Positions 1 through 6,214 of a DNA stretch of 6,331 bases are shown in pieces (position 1 is the stretch's first letter; each line of letters starts with the position of its first letter). The translations under genes were made by a program, and so were the position numbers. The DNA is from Kiloniellales bacterium (GTDB lineage Bacteria; Pseudomonadota; Alphaproteobacteria; Kiloniellales; JAKSBE01): positions 1-6,331 of the forward strand of contig JASJAL010000357.1 of the NCBI GenBank assembly GCA_030067055.1, read 5' to 3'. The notes under the pieces were generated by a model that worked only from the letters and a program-made list of their open reading frames with translations, ran no database searches and was not told the DNA's origin.

Positions 1-1889
1 ATGTACATGCCCTTGATCTCGTCGGCGTGGATCGCGTTGACGATCTCGACCACGGTGAGGCCGCGCTTGGGGTCCAGTTCCTCGCCCCAGAAGTCCTCCA
101 TGGCGCCGCGGATCTTGTCGTCCTCGACCGAGCGGTAATCGGGGAAGACCATGGGAATCAGGCCGGCGTCGGAGGCGCCCTGCACGTTGTTCTGGCCACG
201 CAGGGGATGGAGGCCGGTACCAGGCCGGCCGACCTGTCCAGTGATCAGCGCCAGGCTAATGAGGCAGCGGGTGTTGTCGGTTCCGTGGACGTGCTGCGAG
301 ATGCCCATTCCCCAGAAGATGATGGACGCGCGGGCCGTTGCGTAGGTGCGGGCGACCTCGCGGATGGTCGCGGCCGGGATCCCGCAGATCGCTTCCATCT
401 CCTCCGGCGGGAAGGCCTTGATCCGCGCCTTGAGCTCCTCGAAGCCCTCGGTGTGGGCCTGGACGTACTGCAGGTCGTAAAGTTCCTCCTCGACGATCGT
501 GTGGAGCATGGCGTTGAGCAGCGCAACGTCGCTGCCCGGCTTGAACTGCAGCATGTGGGTGGCATGACGGGCCAGGCCGTGGCCCTGCGGATCGATGACG
601 ATGAGCTTCGCGCCGGCCTTGGCGGCCTGCTTCAGGTAGGTCGCGGCCACCGGATGGTTCTGCGCCGGACGGGCGCCGATGACGATGATGACCTCGGCGT
701 CGGCGGCGTCGGTGAAGGCGCAGGTCACGGCGCCCGACCCGATGCCCTCCATCAGCGCAGCGACCGAGGAGGCGTGGCAGAGCCGGGTGCAGTGATCGAC
801 GTTGTTGGTGCCGAAGCCGGTGCGGACCAGCTTCTGGAACATGTAGGCCTCTTCGTTGGAGCCCTTGGCCGAACCGAAGCCGGCGAGCCCGGAAGGACCG
901 TCGCGGTCGCGGATCTTCTTGAGGCCGGCGGCCGCGGCGTCCAGCGCCTCTTCCCAGGTCGCCTCGCGGAAGTGGGTCCAGGGATTGGCCGGATCGATCT
1001 CGATCATGGCTTCCTTAGGGGCGTCCTCGCGGCGGATCAGGGGTCTGGTCAGGCGATGCGGGTGCTGGATGTAGTCGAAGCCGAAGCGGCCCTTGACACA
1101 GAGCCGGTTCTCGTTGGCCGGGCCTTCCCGGCCGTCGACGTAGAGCACCTTGTCGTCCTTGACGTGGACGGTGGTCTGGCAGCCGACGCCGCAATAGGGG
1201 CAAAGAGTGCCGACATCGCGGTCCTCGAACTCGGTGCGCACACCGTCCTGGTCCAGCAGATTGGCTTCCATCAGGGCACCGGTCGGGCAGGCCTGGACGC
1301 ATTCGCCGCAGGCCACGCAGGTGCTGTCGCCCATGGGCTGGTCGAAGTCGAAGACCACCTTGGCGCCATGGCCCCGGTAGGCCATGCCGATGACGTCGTT
1401 GACCTGGACCTCGCGGCAGGCGCGGACGCAGAGGTTGCAGTGGATGCAGGCATCCAGGTTGACCGCGATGGCGCTGTGGCTGTTGTCCGGGGCGACCGTG
1501 GTTCGCTCCGGGAAACGGCTGGTCGAGACGCCGAGACGGTCGGCCCAGTTCCAGAAGCGGGACTGCGGGTCGTGGGCCTTGGCGCGCTCCGGCTGATCCG
1601 CCATCAGCAGCTCGAAGACCATCTCGCGGGATTTCTTGGCGCGCTCGGAGGCGGTCTTGACCACCATGCCCTCGCTCGGCTTGCGGATGCAGGAGGCGGC
1701 CAGGACCCGCTCGCCCTCGATCTCGACCATGCAGGCGCGGCAGTTGCCATCGGCGCGGTAGCCGGGCTCGGGCAGGTGGCAGAGGTGCGGGATCTCGACA
1801 CCCTCGCGCTCGGCGACCTGCCAGATGGTCTCTCCGGGCGCCGCGGTGACGTCCTTACCGTTCAGGGAAAAGATGATCGCGTCGCTCAT
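1..1889 (-). CDS. fdsA: NAD-dependent formate dehydrogenase, catalytic alpha subunit (FdsA/Fdh1A-like), 3' end beyond window
   Basis: This is the bis-MGD subunit that oxidises formate to CO2 and passes electrons through Fe-S clusters to the diaphorase subunit. 629 codons are visible from ATG 1889; the C-terminal third, including most of the second MGD-binding region, lies off the left edge (family about 920-990 aa). Seen in order: an N-terminal 2Fe-2S ferredoxin domain (C37, C50, C53, C67); two 4Fe-4S sets, CIHCNLCVRAC (C148-C158) and CVACGECVQAC (C191-C201); and the CPYCGVGC...C set (C230, C233, C237, C264) with K266 next to the pterin. The active site is CTRLCHASS, with Mo/W ligand C371 (Cys, not Sec) and H372, and R564 in HPLRGQNNVQG. 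There is no Tat signal, so the enzyme is cytoplasmic. The start is supported by GGAGG 7 bp upstream and a 4-bp ATGA overlap with the upstream gene, implying translational coupling. Whether the metal is Mo or W cannot be read from sequence. Databases also call such genes fdhA, fdhF or fdh1A. Confidence 0.95.
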   Translation of the reverse strand, partial: MSDAIIFSLNGKDVTAAPGETIWQVAEREGVEIPHLCHLPEPGYRADGNCRACMVEIEGERVLAASCIRKPSEGMVVKTASERAKKSREMVFELLMADQPERAKAHDPQSRFWNWADRLGVSTSRFPERTTVAPDNSHSAIAVNLDACIHCNLCVRACREVQVNDVIGMAYRGHGAKVVFDFDQPMGDSTCVACGECVQACPTGALMEANLLDQDGVRTEFEDRDVGTLCPYCGVGCQTTVHVKDDKVLYVDGREGPANENRLCVKGRFGFDYIQHPHRLTRPLIRREDAPKEAMIEIDPANPWTHFREATWEEALDAAAAGLKKIRDRDGPSGLAGFGSAKGSNEEAYMFQKLVRTGFGTNNVDHCTRLCHASSVAALMEGIGSGAVTCAFTDAADAEVIIVIGARPAQNHPVAATYLKQAAKAGAKLIVIDPQGHGLARHATHMLQFKPGSDVALLNAMLHTIVEEELYDLQYVQAHTEGFEELKARIKAFPPEEMEAICGIPAATIREVARTYATARASIIFWGMGISQHVHGTDNTRCLISLALITGQVGRPGTGLHPLRGQNNVQGASDAGLIPMVFPDYRSVEDDKIRGAMEDFWGEELDPKRGLTVVEIVNAIHADEIKGMY

Positions 1890-3598
1890 TTGAGCGCCTC
1901 CGGGAAGTACTTCAGCACGCAAAGCAGGGGATTGGGCGCGGCCTGGCCGAGGCCGCAGATCGAGGCGTCCATCATGGTCTGCGACAGCTCTTCCAGCAGC
2001 GGGGCATCCCAGGTCTCCCGGCTCATCATCTGGACCGCTTTCTCCGTGCCGTTGCGGCAGGGTGTGCACTGGCCGCAGGATTCGTCCTCGAAGAAGCGCA
2101 TGAGGTTCAGCGCCACCTTCTTGATATCGTCCTTGTCGGACAGCACGACAACCGCGGCCGAGCCGATGAAGCAGCCGTGCTCCTGAAGCGTGCCGAAGTC
2201 GATCGGCAGGTCGTCCAGGCGCGCCGGAAGGATGCCGCCCGAGGCGCCGCCGGGCAGGTAGCCGGCGAAGCTGTGGCCCTCGGCCATGCCGCCCGAATAC
2301 TCATCGATCAGCTCGCGGATCGTGACACCTGCGGGGGCGACTTTGACCCCCGGCTTTTTGACCCGGCCGGAGACCGAAAAGGAATGGAAGCCCTTGCGGC
2401 CGCGCCGGCCCTGGTCGGCGTACCAAGCCGGACCCTTCTCGATGATGTCGCGGAGCCAGAACACGGTCTCGACGTTGTGGGTCAGGGTCGGCAGGCCGAA
2501 GAGGCCGGCCTCGGAAGGGTAGGGCGGCTTGTGCCGGGGCAGACCGCGCTTGCCCTCGATCGACTCGATCATCGCCGACTCCTCGCCGCAGATGTAGGCG
2601 CCGGCGCCGCGACGCAGCTCGACCCGGCAGCCGCCGGTCAGGCCCTCGGCCTCGATCCGGGCGATCTCTTTCAGGAGGATTGCCCGCACCGCCGGATACT
2701 CGTCGCGCAGGTAGATGTAGCAGGTCTCGACCTCGGTGGCCCAGGCGGCGATCAGCATGCCTTCGAGGAAGCGGTGCGGATCGCTCTCCAGGTAGAAGCG
2801 GTCCTTGAAGGTGCCGGGCTCGCCCTCGTCGGCGTTGATCGCAAAGAGCCGGGGCTTGGTCTGCTGGCGCAGGATCTTCCACTTGAGCCCTGCGGGAAAG
2901 CCGGCGCCGCCCTTGCCTTTGAGCTGCGAGTCTTCGAGCTTGGCGACCAGGTCGTCCGCCTCGTGCCGGCCCTCGTAGCAGGCGCGCAGGGTCTGGTAGC
3001 CGCCGTCTGCGACATAGGCCTCATAGCCCGTGTAGTTGGGAAGGACCGGGTGATGGTCGCCGCTTTCGGCCGTCTGGGCGAGCTTGTCCAGGGTGGCGTG
3101 GTCGACGTGGCGGTGCCCGACCTCGGCCACCGGGGCGCAGTCGCAGCGGCCCATGCAGGGCGCCCGGACGACCCGGACGCCGGAGCCGAGCCGGTCCGGC
3201 AGCTTGGCCAGGAGGGCCTGGGCGCCCATCATCTCGCAGGTCAGGCTGTCGCAGACCCGAATCGTCAGCGGGGCCGGCGGTGCCTCGCCGTCGAGGACGA
3301 TGTCGAAGTGGGCGTAGAAGGAAGCGACCTCGAAGACCTCGGCCATGGGCAGCTTCATCGCCTCGGCCAGGGCCTGGAGATGGCCGGCCGAGAGGTGCCC
3401 CCGGGAATCCTGGATCCGGTGAAGATACTCGATCAGCAGATCGCGCTCGTAAGGCCCCTCTCCGAGCAGGCCGCGGAGGTCCTCCTGGGATCCGGCGTCG
3501 ATCTGGCGCCCCTTGGGATAGGCCGGGGCCTGTCGCCGGCCGGCACCCGGATGGATCTTACGCGCCGCGGCTCCGTTGCTTCCGCTGTTACTGGCCAT
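1886..3598 (-). CDS. fdsB: Formate dehydrogenase beta subunit, FdsG-FdsB (NuoE-NuoF) fusion, NADH/FMN diaphorase
   Basis: A 570-aa electron-output subunit that takes electrons from the alpha subunit and reduces NAD+ through FMN. Residues of about 35-165 form a NuoE/FdsG-like thioredoxin-fold 2Fe-2S domain, with ligands C116 and C121 (CDSLTC) and C148 and C152 (CMGRC). Residues of about 186-570 form a NuoF/FdsB domain: glycine-rich GKGGAGFP (228-235), NADEGEPGTFKDR (255-267) for FMN/NADH, CGEESA (337-342), and a 4Fe-4S site at C508, C511, C514 and C548. In three-gene fds operons these two domains are separate proteins; the fused form and length match my recollection of the Methylobacterium FDH1 beta subunit (about 572 aa). 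The first 35 residues are basic and unlike either domain. A TTG one codon upstream (3601) is in frame, but ATG 3598 is preferred because AAGGGG ends 5 bp before it. The 3' end overlaps the alpha gene by 4 bp. It may also be named fdhB or fdh1B. Confidence 0.94.
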   Translation of the reverse strand: MASNSGSNGAAARKIHPGAGRRQAPAYPKGRQIDAGSQEDLRGLLGEGPYERDLLIEYLHRIQDSRGHLSAGHLQALAEAMKLPMAEVFEVASFYAHFDIVLDGEAPPAPLTIRVCDSLTCEMMGAQALLAKLPDRLGSGVRVVRAPCMGRCDCAPVAEVGHRHVDHATLDKLAQTAESGDHHPVLPNYTGYEAYVADGGYQTLRACYEGRHEADDLVAKLEDSQLKGKGGAGFPAGLKWKILRQQTKPRLFAINADEGEPGTFKDRFYLESDPHRFLEGMLIAAWATEVETCYIYLRDEYPAVRAILLKEIARIEAEGLTGGCRVELRRGAGAYICGEESAMIESIEGKRGLPRHKPPYPSEAGLFGLPTLTHNVETVFWLRDIIEKGPAWYADQGRRGRKGFHSFSVSGRVKKPGVKVAPAGVTIRELIDEYSGGMAEGHSFAGYLPGGASGGILPARLDDLPIDFGTLQEHGCFIGSAAVVVLSDKDDIKKVALNLMRFFEDESCGQCTPCRNGTEKAVQMMSRETWDAPLLEELSQTMMDASICGLGQAAPNPLLCVLKYFPEALK

Positions 3599-3638
3599 CA
3601 AAGCCCCTTCTTCTTCGCCGTTGGGTCTGCGGGCCCGA

Positions 3639-3668
3639 GGCCCAGTGCTCGGCGGCCGGTTCTGGGCC
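3639..3668. repeat. Inverted repeat in the leader of the formate dehydrogenase operon
   Basis: GGCCCAG (3639-3645) and CTGGGCC (3662-3668) are exact 7-bp complements with a 16-bp spacer, and the right arm lies inside a longer palindrome, CTGGGCCCAG. The pair lies 41-70 bp upstream of the fdsB start in the 150-bp gap after the DUF3553 gene. It could form a hairpin in the 5' leader of the mRNA or be a protein site. No U-tract follows in the direction of transcription. GC-rich DNA gives such repeats by chance fairly often, so its function is unproven. Confidence 0.3.
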
Positions 3669-3748
3669 CAGGTGCCGTGCTAAGGTCTTGCCCGTATTGC
3701 CCCCGATACGCCAGTAATGACAATATGCGTTCGAAACGCCCGGAATCC

Positions 3749-3928
3749 TCAGGCAGCATCGTCGCCGACCACATCCAGGGTCACCCTCTCCCCATTGATC
3801 AAGAGCTTACCAGCGTGCTCGAAATTCACGGTGATCCGGTTCCCGACGACCGATTGGATCTGTCCGAGTCCCCAATCCGGCCTGGCCGGATGACGCACCA
3901 GCATGCCGGGTTCAAGCTCCTGACCCAT
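3749..3928 (-). CDS. Small DUF3553 family protein, function unknown
   Basis: A 59-aa protein with the signature seen in alphaproteobacterial DUF3553 proteins: EPGMLVRHPARPDWGLGQ followed by VVGNRITVNFEHAGK. The pattern of short beta strands with a conserved W-G-x-G-Q suggests a small SH3-like or CarD/Tudor-like barrel; this fold is inference. It has no signal peptide, membrane segment or cysteines. The frame stays open upstream to a GTG at 3976 (75 aa), but those 16 extra residues would be encoded across one palindromic operator and have no Shine-Dalgarno sequence. ATG 3928 gives the usual family length, though its own ribosome site is also weak (GAGG 14 bp upstream, GGA too close). It lies 150 bp upstream of fdsB on the same strand and is divergent from chpT. 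The family recognition is good; the role is unknown. Confidence 0.8.
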   Translation of the reverse strand: MGQELEPGMLVRHPARPDWGLGQIQSVVGNRITVNFEHAGKLLINGERVTLDVVGDDAA

Positions 3929-3953
3929 GTTCCGACTTGTGACCTCGCGTTCG

Positions 3954-3963
3954 TGGTATACCA
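3954..3963. promoter_or_regulatory. Palindromic operator candidate, copy 1 (GntR/FCD-like)
   Basis: TGGTATACCA is a perfect 10-bp palindrome. The identical block extends to 12 bp (GTGGTATACCAG, 3953-3964) shared with copy 2. The core equals that of the TTGGTATACCAA operators known for FCD-subfamily GntR regulators such as UxuR/ExuR. No such regulator gene lies in the window, so the assignment to that family is inference. Confidence 0.5.
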
Positions 3964-3986
3964 GCTTATAGCTCACTCAGCGCTGG

Positions 3987-3996
3987 TGGTATACCA
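3987..3996. promoter_or_regulatory. Palindromic operator candidate, copy 2 (GntR/FCD-like)
   Basis: This is a second perfect TGGTATACCA, 33 bp downstream of the first (start to start), about three helical turns, which would place both sites on the same DNA face. It overlaps the AT-rich stretch that is the most likely promoter area. Duplicate sites with this phasing suggest cooperative binding of a dimeric regulator controlling the DUF3553 gene, chpT or both. Confidence 0.5.
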
Positions 3997-4107
3997 GTAT
4001 ATATTGAAGCCAACTCAGCGTGAAGATCTTGAAAGCGGCCAATTCTTGCCGCTCAGCGCTGTTCCGGCGCAGGGTTGGCGGCGGCACTTTCCAGCAAAGG
4101 CTTAGAC

Positions 4108-4740
4108 ATGAACGACATCCGATTGACTGAACTGCTGTGCTCCAAGCTGTGCCATGACCTTGTCGGCCCGGTCGGGGCCATCGGCAACGGCATGGAGCTG
4201 CTCGCCGAGGAGGATCTGGGCATGTCTGGCGAGGCTCTGGAGCTGACCGCGCATTCCTCCCGCCGGGCTTCGGCGCTTCTTCAGTTCTATCGCATAGCCT
4301 ATGGCTTGGGTCAGACCGAGCGTCGCCAGGACCCCAATTTCCTGGCCGAGCTGGCCGAAGGGCTGCTGGAAGGCGGTCGGATCTCCCTCGACTGGCCGGC
4401 CGAAGCGAAGGCGGTGGTCTGGCCCGAGGGCAGCGGCAAGCTGATCCTGAACATGATCTCCCTGGCCCAGGAGGCGCTGCCAACCGGTGGCACGATCCGG
4501 GTCGGCATCACGGAGAATGGCGCGGGAGCCGAGATCACCGCCACAGCCGAGGGCAAGGGTGCCGGCTTTGGCGACGCCACCCTGGAAGCGCTGGCCGAGG
4601 GGGTCTCCCTGCAGCAGCTGACGCCGCGGAATGTCCACGGTTTCTTCACCATGCTTCTGAGCCAGCGTATCGGACGCCGGATCGAGATTTCCACGGCCGA
4701 CGGCGAGCGGCTCAGGCTTTCCGCCCAGATTCCCAACTGA
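4108..4740 (+). CDS. chpT: ChpT histidine phosphotransferase of the CtrA phosphorelay
   Basis: A 210-aa cytoplasmic protein. In Caulobacter, ChpT takes phosphate from the hybrid kinase CckA and gives it to CtrA and CpdR, linking cell-cycle and motility control. The N-terminal helix carries LCSKLCHDLVGPVGAIGNG, with phospho-acceptor H16. The second helix contains SRRASALLQFYRIAYG (51-66), typical of ChpT (Pfam DUF2328/HPTransfase). Residues from about 95 on form the degenerate kinase-like CA domain: KLILNMISLAQEALPTGG (111-128) recalls an N-box, but classical ATP-binding G boxes are absent, as expected for a phosphotransferase rather than a kinase. An in-frame TTG at 4075 exists, but ATG 4108 is preferred because AAAGG lies 7 bp upstream and the protein then begins just before the conserved helix. 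It is divergent from the DUF3553 gene. Neither CckA nor CtrA is in the window. Confidence 0.93.
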   Translation: MNDIRLTELLCSKLCHDLVGPVGAIGNGMELLAEEDLGMSGEALELTAHSSRRASALLQFYRIAYGLGQTERRQDPNFLAELAEGLLEGGRISLDWPAEAKAVVWPEGSGKLILNMISLAQEALPTGGTIRVGITENGAGAEITATAEGKGAGFGDATLEALAEGVSLQQLTPRNVHGFFTMLLSQRIGRRIEISTADGERLRLSAQIPN

Positions 4741-4767
4741 CCGCCGGCCCAGCCACCTTCGGTGCAG

Positions 4768-4790
4768 GGGCGGATACCGGAGGTCCGCCC
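4768..4790 (+). terminator. Possible hairpin terminator after chpT
   Basis: GGGCGGA (4768-4774) and TCCGCCC (4784-4790) form a 7-bp GC-rich stem with a 9-nt loop, starting 27 bp after the chpT stop. No run of T follows, so intrinsic termination is uncertain. Confidence 0.3.
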
Positions 4791-4830
4791 GGCGTGACCT
4801 CTGCTACGGCGAAGGAACAACGGGTCGTAT

Positions 4831-4845
4831 CTAAGGGAATCTTAA
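4831..4845. promoter_or_regulatory. CtrA-box-like site upstream of the FGE-fold gene
   Basis: CTAA-N7-TTAA matches the CtrA consensus TTAA-N7-TTAA at seven of eight positions, in a locally AT-rich stretch ending 88 bp before the ATG of the next gene. The trailing C of the extended consensus (TTAAC) is G here. CtrA regulation is plausible because the organism has ChpT, but it is inferred from the motif alone. No clear -35/-10 pair was found in this gap. Confidence 0.3.
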
Positions 4846-4933
4846 GGCAGAGGCTGTAAATCGGATTCAGATTTTTGGCAAATTCGCGAGGGTTCCCGGT
4901 TGGGGACCAGCTTCAGCCTGCCCGAGGATTCCG

Positions 4934-6136
4934 ATGACCAGGAAATCGCTTACCGCCGCGGCCAGCCTTTCGGCTATTGCTCTCGCTACAGTGATCTTGA
5001 CGGCCTCTGATGTCGCCGCCGATGGCAAGGTCGCCACCTCGGGGGCTGAGGTTCCGGCCGAGTTCGAGCTTGCGCAGGCGCTGCTTGCGATCGAACAGAT
5101 CAACGAAATCTATCGGGTGCCGGAGCCGACACCGGTCTATCAGCGGCCGGACATCGGCTCTGACACCATCGATCAGCTGCCGGGGGACAGCTCGGTCCGT
5201 GTGACTGGCCGCGTGACCGGCACAGATTGGCTGAGGATCTGGAGCAACAATCGCATGGTCGGCTACGTCGAGGGCGCCCGCATCCAGCGTCCCGGCAATT
5301 TGCCGGGCTCAATCGCCGGCGGCGTGGCGCCTTCTGCCACGCAGCCTGCCACTCAGCCGGCTCCCCAGCGCGCCCTGCCGGGCCGCCAGACCGCGGCGCT
5401 GACCCCCGGTCCCACAGAGGGCACCTTTCGAGACTGTACGCTCTGCCCCGAGATGGTGGCGTTGCCGCCAGGCGGCTTCCTCATGGGCAGCGACCTGGGC
5501 GATGCCACGGCGCAGCCGGCCCGGCCGGTCGAGATTGGCTACAGTTTCGCCCTCGGCCGCTTCGAGGTGACCATGGCGGAATGGGCGGCCTGTGTCGCGG
5601 ACGGCGGTTGCAGCAATGCGCTAGAGCCGGTTGCAAATCCGGCCGAGACCCCGGTCCGCAATGTAACCTGGAACGACGGGCTGGAGTTCGTGGCCTGGCT
5701 TCGGAAGGTGACCCAGCGTCCCTACCGCCTGCCGAGCGAAGCCGAATGGGAATACGCCGCGCGGGCGGGAACCACGACCAACTTCTGGTGGGGTAACACC
5801 GCCGGCGCCGGCGAGGCCGACTGCAAGACCTGCGGAGGCGCATGGGATCGCAAGCAGCCGAGCTTGGTGGGGCGCTTCCCGGCCAATCCCTTCGGCCTGC
5901 ACGACATGAACGGCGGGGTCGCCGAGTGGACGGCGGATTGCTGGTTCGACAGCTATAAGGGCGCCAAGGCCGACGGCCAGCCGCGAGACAAGAAGGATTG
6001 CCAGAAGAGAGTCTTGCGCGGCGGGTCCTGGAAGCAGGAAGCCAGCTACCTCAGCTCCCATGCCAGGCACTTCTACGACGCACTGGTGCCTTACAGTTCC
6101 AATGGATTGCGGGTCGCGCTGACCCTGCAGAAGTAG
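4934..6136 (+). CDS. Secreted SH3-like plus FGE-sulfatase (SUMF1) domain protein, probable non-FGE member
   Basis: A 400-aa protein, probably exported. It starts with a signal peptide (MTRK, hydrophobic residues 5-24, likely cleavage after VAA at 29). Residues of about 60-117 look like a bacterial SH3 domain (PVYQRPDIGSDTIDQLPGD ... WLRIW ... GYVEGARI), which often binds cell-wall or protein ligands. A Pro/Ala/Gln linker (131-160) leads to an FGE/SUMF1 fold (about 168-400): CPEMVALPPGGFLMGS, LGRFEVTMAEWAAC, YRLPSEAEWEYAARAG, FGLHDMNGGVAEW and RVLRGGSW. True formylglycine-generating enzymes carry a Cys pair after RGGSW for copper binding; here that stretch to the end has no Cys, so sulfatase-activating activity is unlikely. 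Eight cysteines (168, 171, 220, 226, 297, 300, 336, 356) suit disulfides in the periplasm. The start has AGG 6 bp upstream. The biochemical function is unknown. Confidence 0.88.
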   Translation: MTRKSLTAAASLSAIALATVILTASDVAADGKVATSGAEVPAEFELAQALLAIEQINEIYRVPEPTPVYQRPDIGSDTIDQLPGDSSVRVTGRVTGTDWLRIWSNNRMVGYVEGARIQRPGNLPGSIAGGVAPSATQPATQPAPQRALPGRQTAALTPGPTEGTFRDCTLCPEMVALPPGGFLMGSDLGDATAQPARPVEIGYSFALGRFEVTMAEWAACVADGGCSNALEPVANPAETPVRNVTWNDGLEFVAWLRKVTQRPYRLPSEAEWEYAARAGTTTNFWWGNTAGAGEADCKTCGGAWDRKQPSLVGRFPANPFGLHDMNGGVAEWTADCWFDSYKGAKADGQPRDKKDCQKRVLRGGSWKQEASYLSSHARHFYDALVPYSSNGLRVALTLQK

Positions 6137-6140
6137 CCGC

Positions 6141-6199
6141 CGGGCGGTCGGGGCGATGGCCGGATCCGTCTGACCGGCGCATCGCCCGGGGACCGCCCG
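6141..6199. terminator. Long hairpin between convergent genes, probable bidirectional terminator
   Basis: Three nested arms pair: CGGGCGGTC (6141-6149) with GACCGCCCG (6191-6199), GGGCGATG (6151-6158) with CATCGCCC (6180-6187), and GCCGG (6159-6163) with CCGGC (6174-6178). The loop is 10 nt, with a small internal loop and a one-base bulge. It starts 5 bp after the stop of the FGE-fold gene and ends 16 bp before the stop of the opposing gene, so it can serve both. It lacks a T-tract on either side. Confidence 0.6.
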
Positions 6200-6214
6200 A
6201 GAGCGGCCTCAAGC

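Larger units (their letters stand above)
3929..4107. promoter_or_regulatory. Divergent intergenic region between the DUF3553 gene and chpT
   Basis: This 179-bp gap separates two divergent genes and must carry promoters for both. It is visibly more AT-rich (notably around 3990-4035) than the flanking coding DNA and holds the twin palindromes listed separately. A TATATT at 4000-4005 could be a plus-strand -10 element, but no convincing -35 sits at the right distance. No exact TTAA-N7-TTAA CtrA box is present here. Confidence 0.5.

Noticed and set aside
27..2186. Very long plus-strand open frame (719 codons) opposite the formate dehydrogenase genes
   Set aside because: Its translation has no recognisable domain and is rich in Gly/Ala/Asp/Val/Leu; it is the antisense shadow of GC-rich coding DNA whose true frame carries every expected cofactor motif.
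3700..3720. Possible sigma-54 promoter upstream of fdsB (GG-N10-GC spacing on the minus strand)
   Set aside because: Only the invariant GG and GC dinucleotides match; the rest (GGGGC instead of TTGC near -12) does not, and such spacing is common in GC-rich DNA.
3707..3730. TTGTCA on the minus strand as a -35 element for the fdh operon
   Set aside because: No acceptable -10 element lies 16-18 bp downstream (only GCAATAC), so a sigma-70 promoter cannot be supported.
2177..4105. Second long plus-strand open frame (642 codons) running over fdsB, the DUF3553 gene and the intergenic regions
   Set aside because: It crosses two genes and the operator region without any domain, and lies antisense to well-supported genes; it is stop-free because of GC bias.
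3977..4483. Minus-strand frame of 168 codons overlapping the chpT start
   Set aside because: It is Pro/Arg/Ser-rich without a domain and antisense to chpT, whose own frame has the conserved phospho-acceptor helix.
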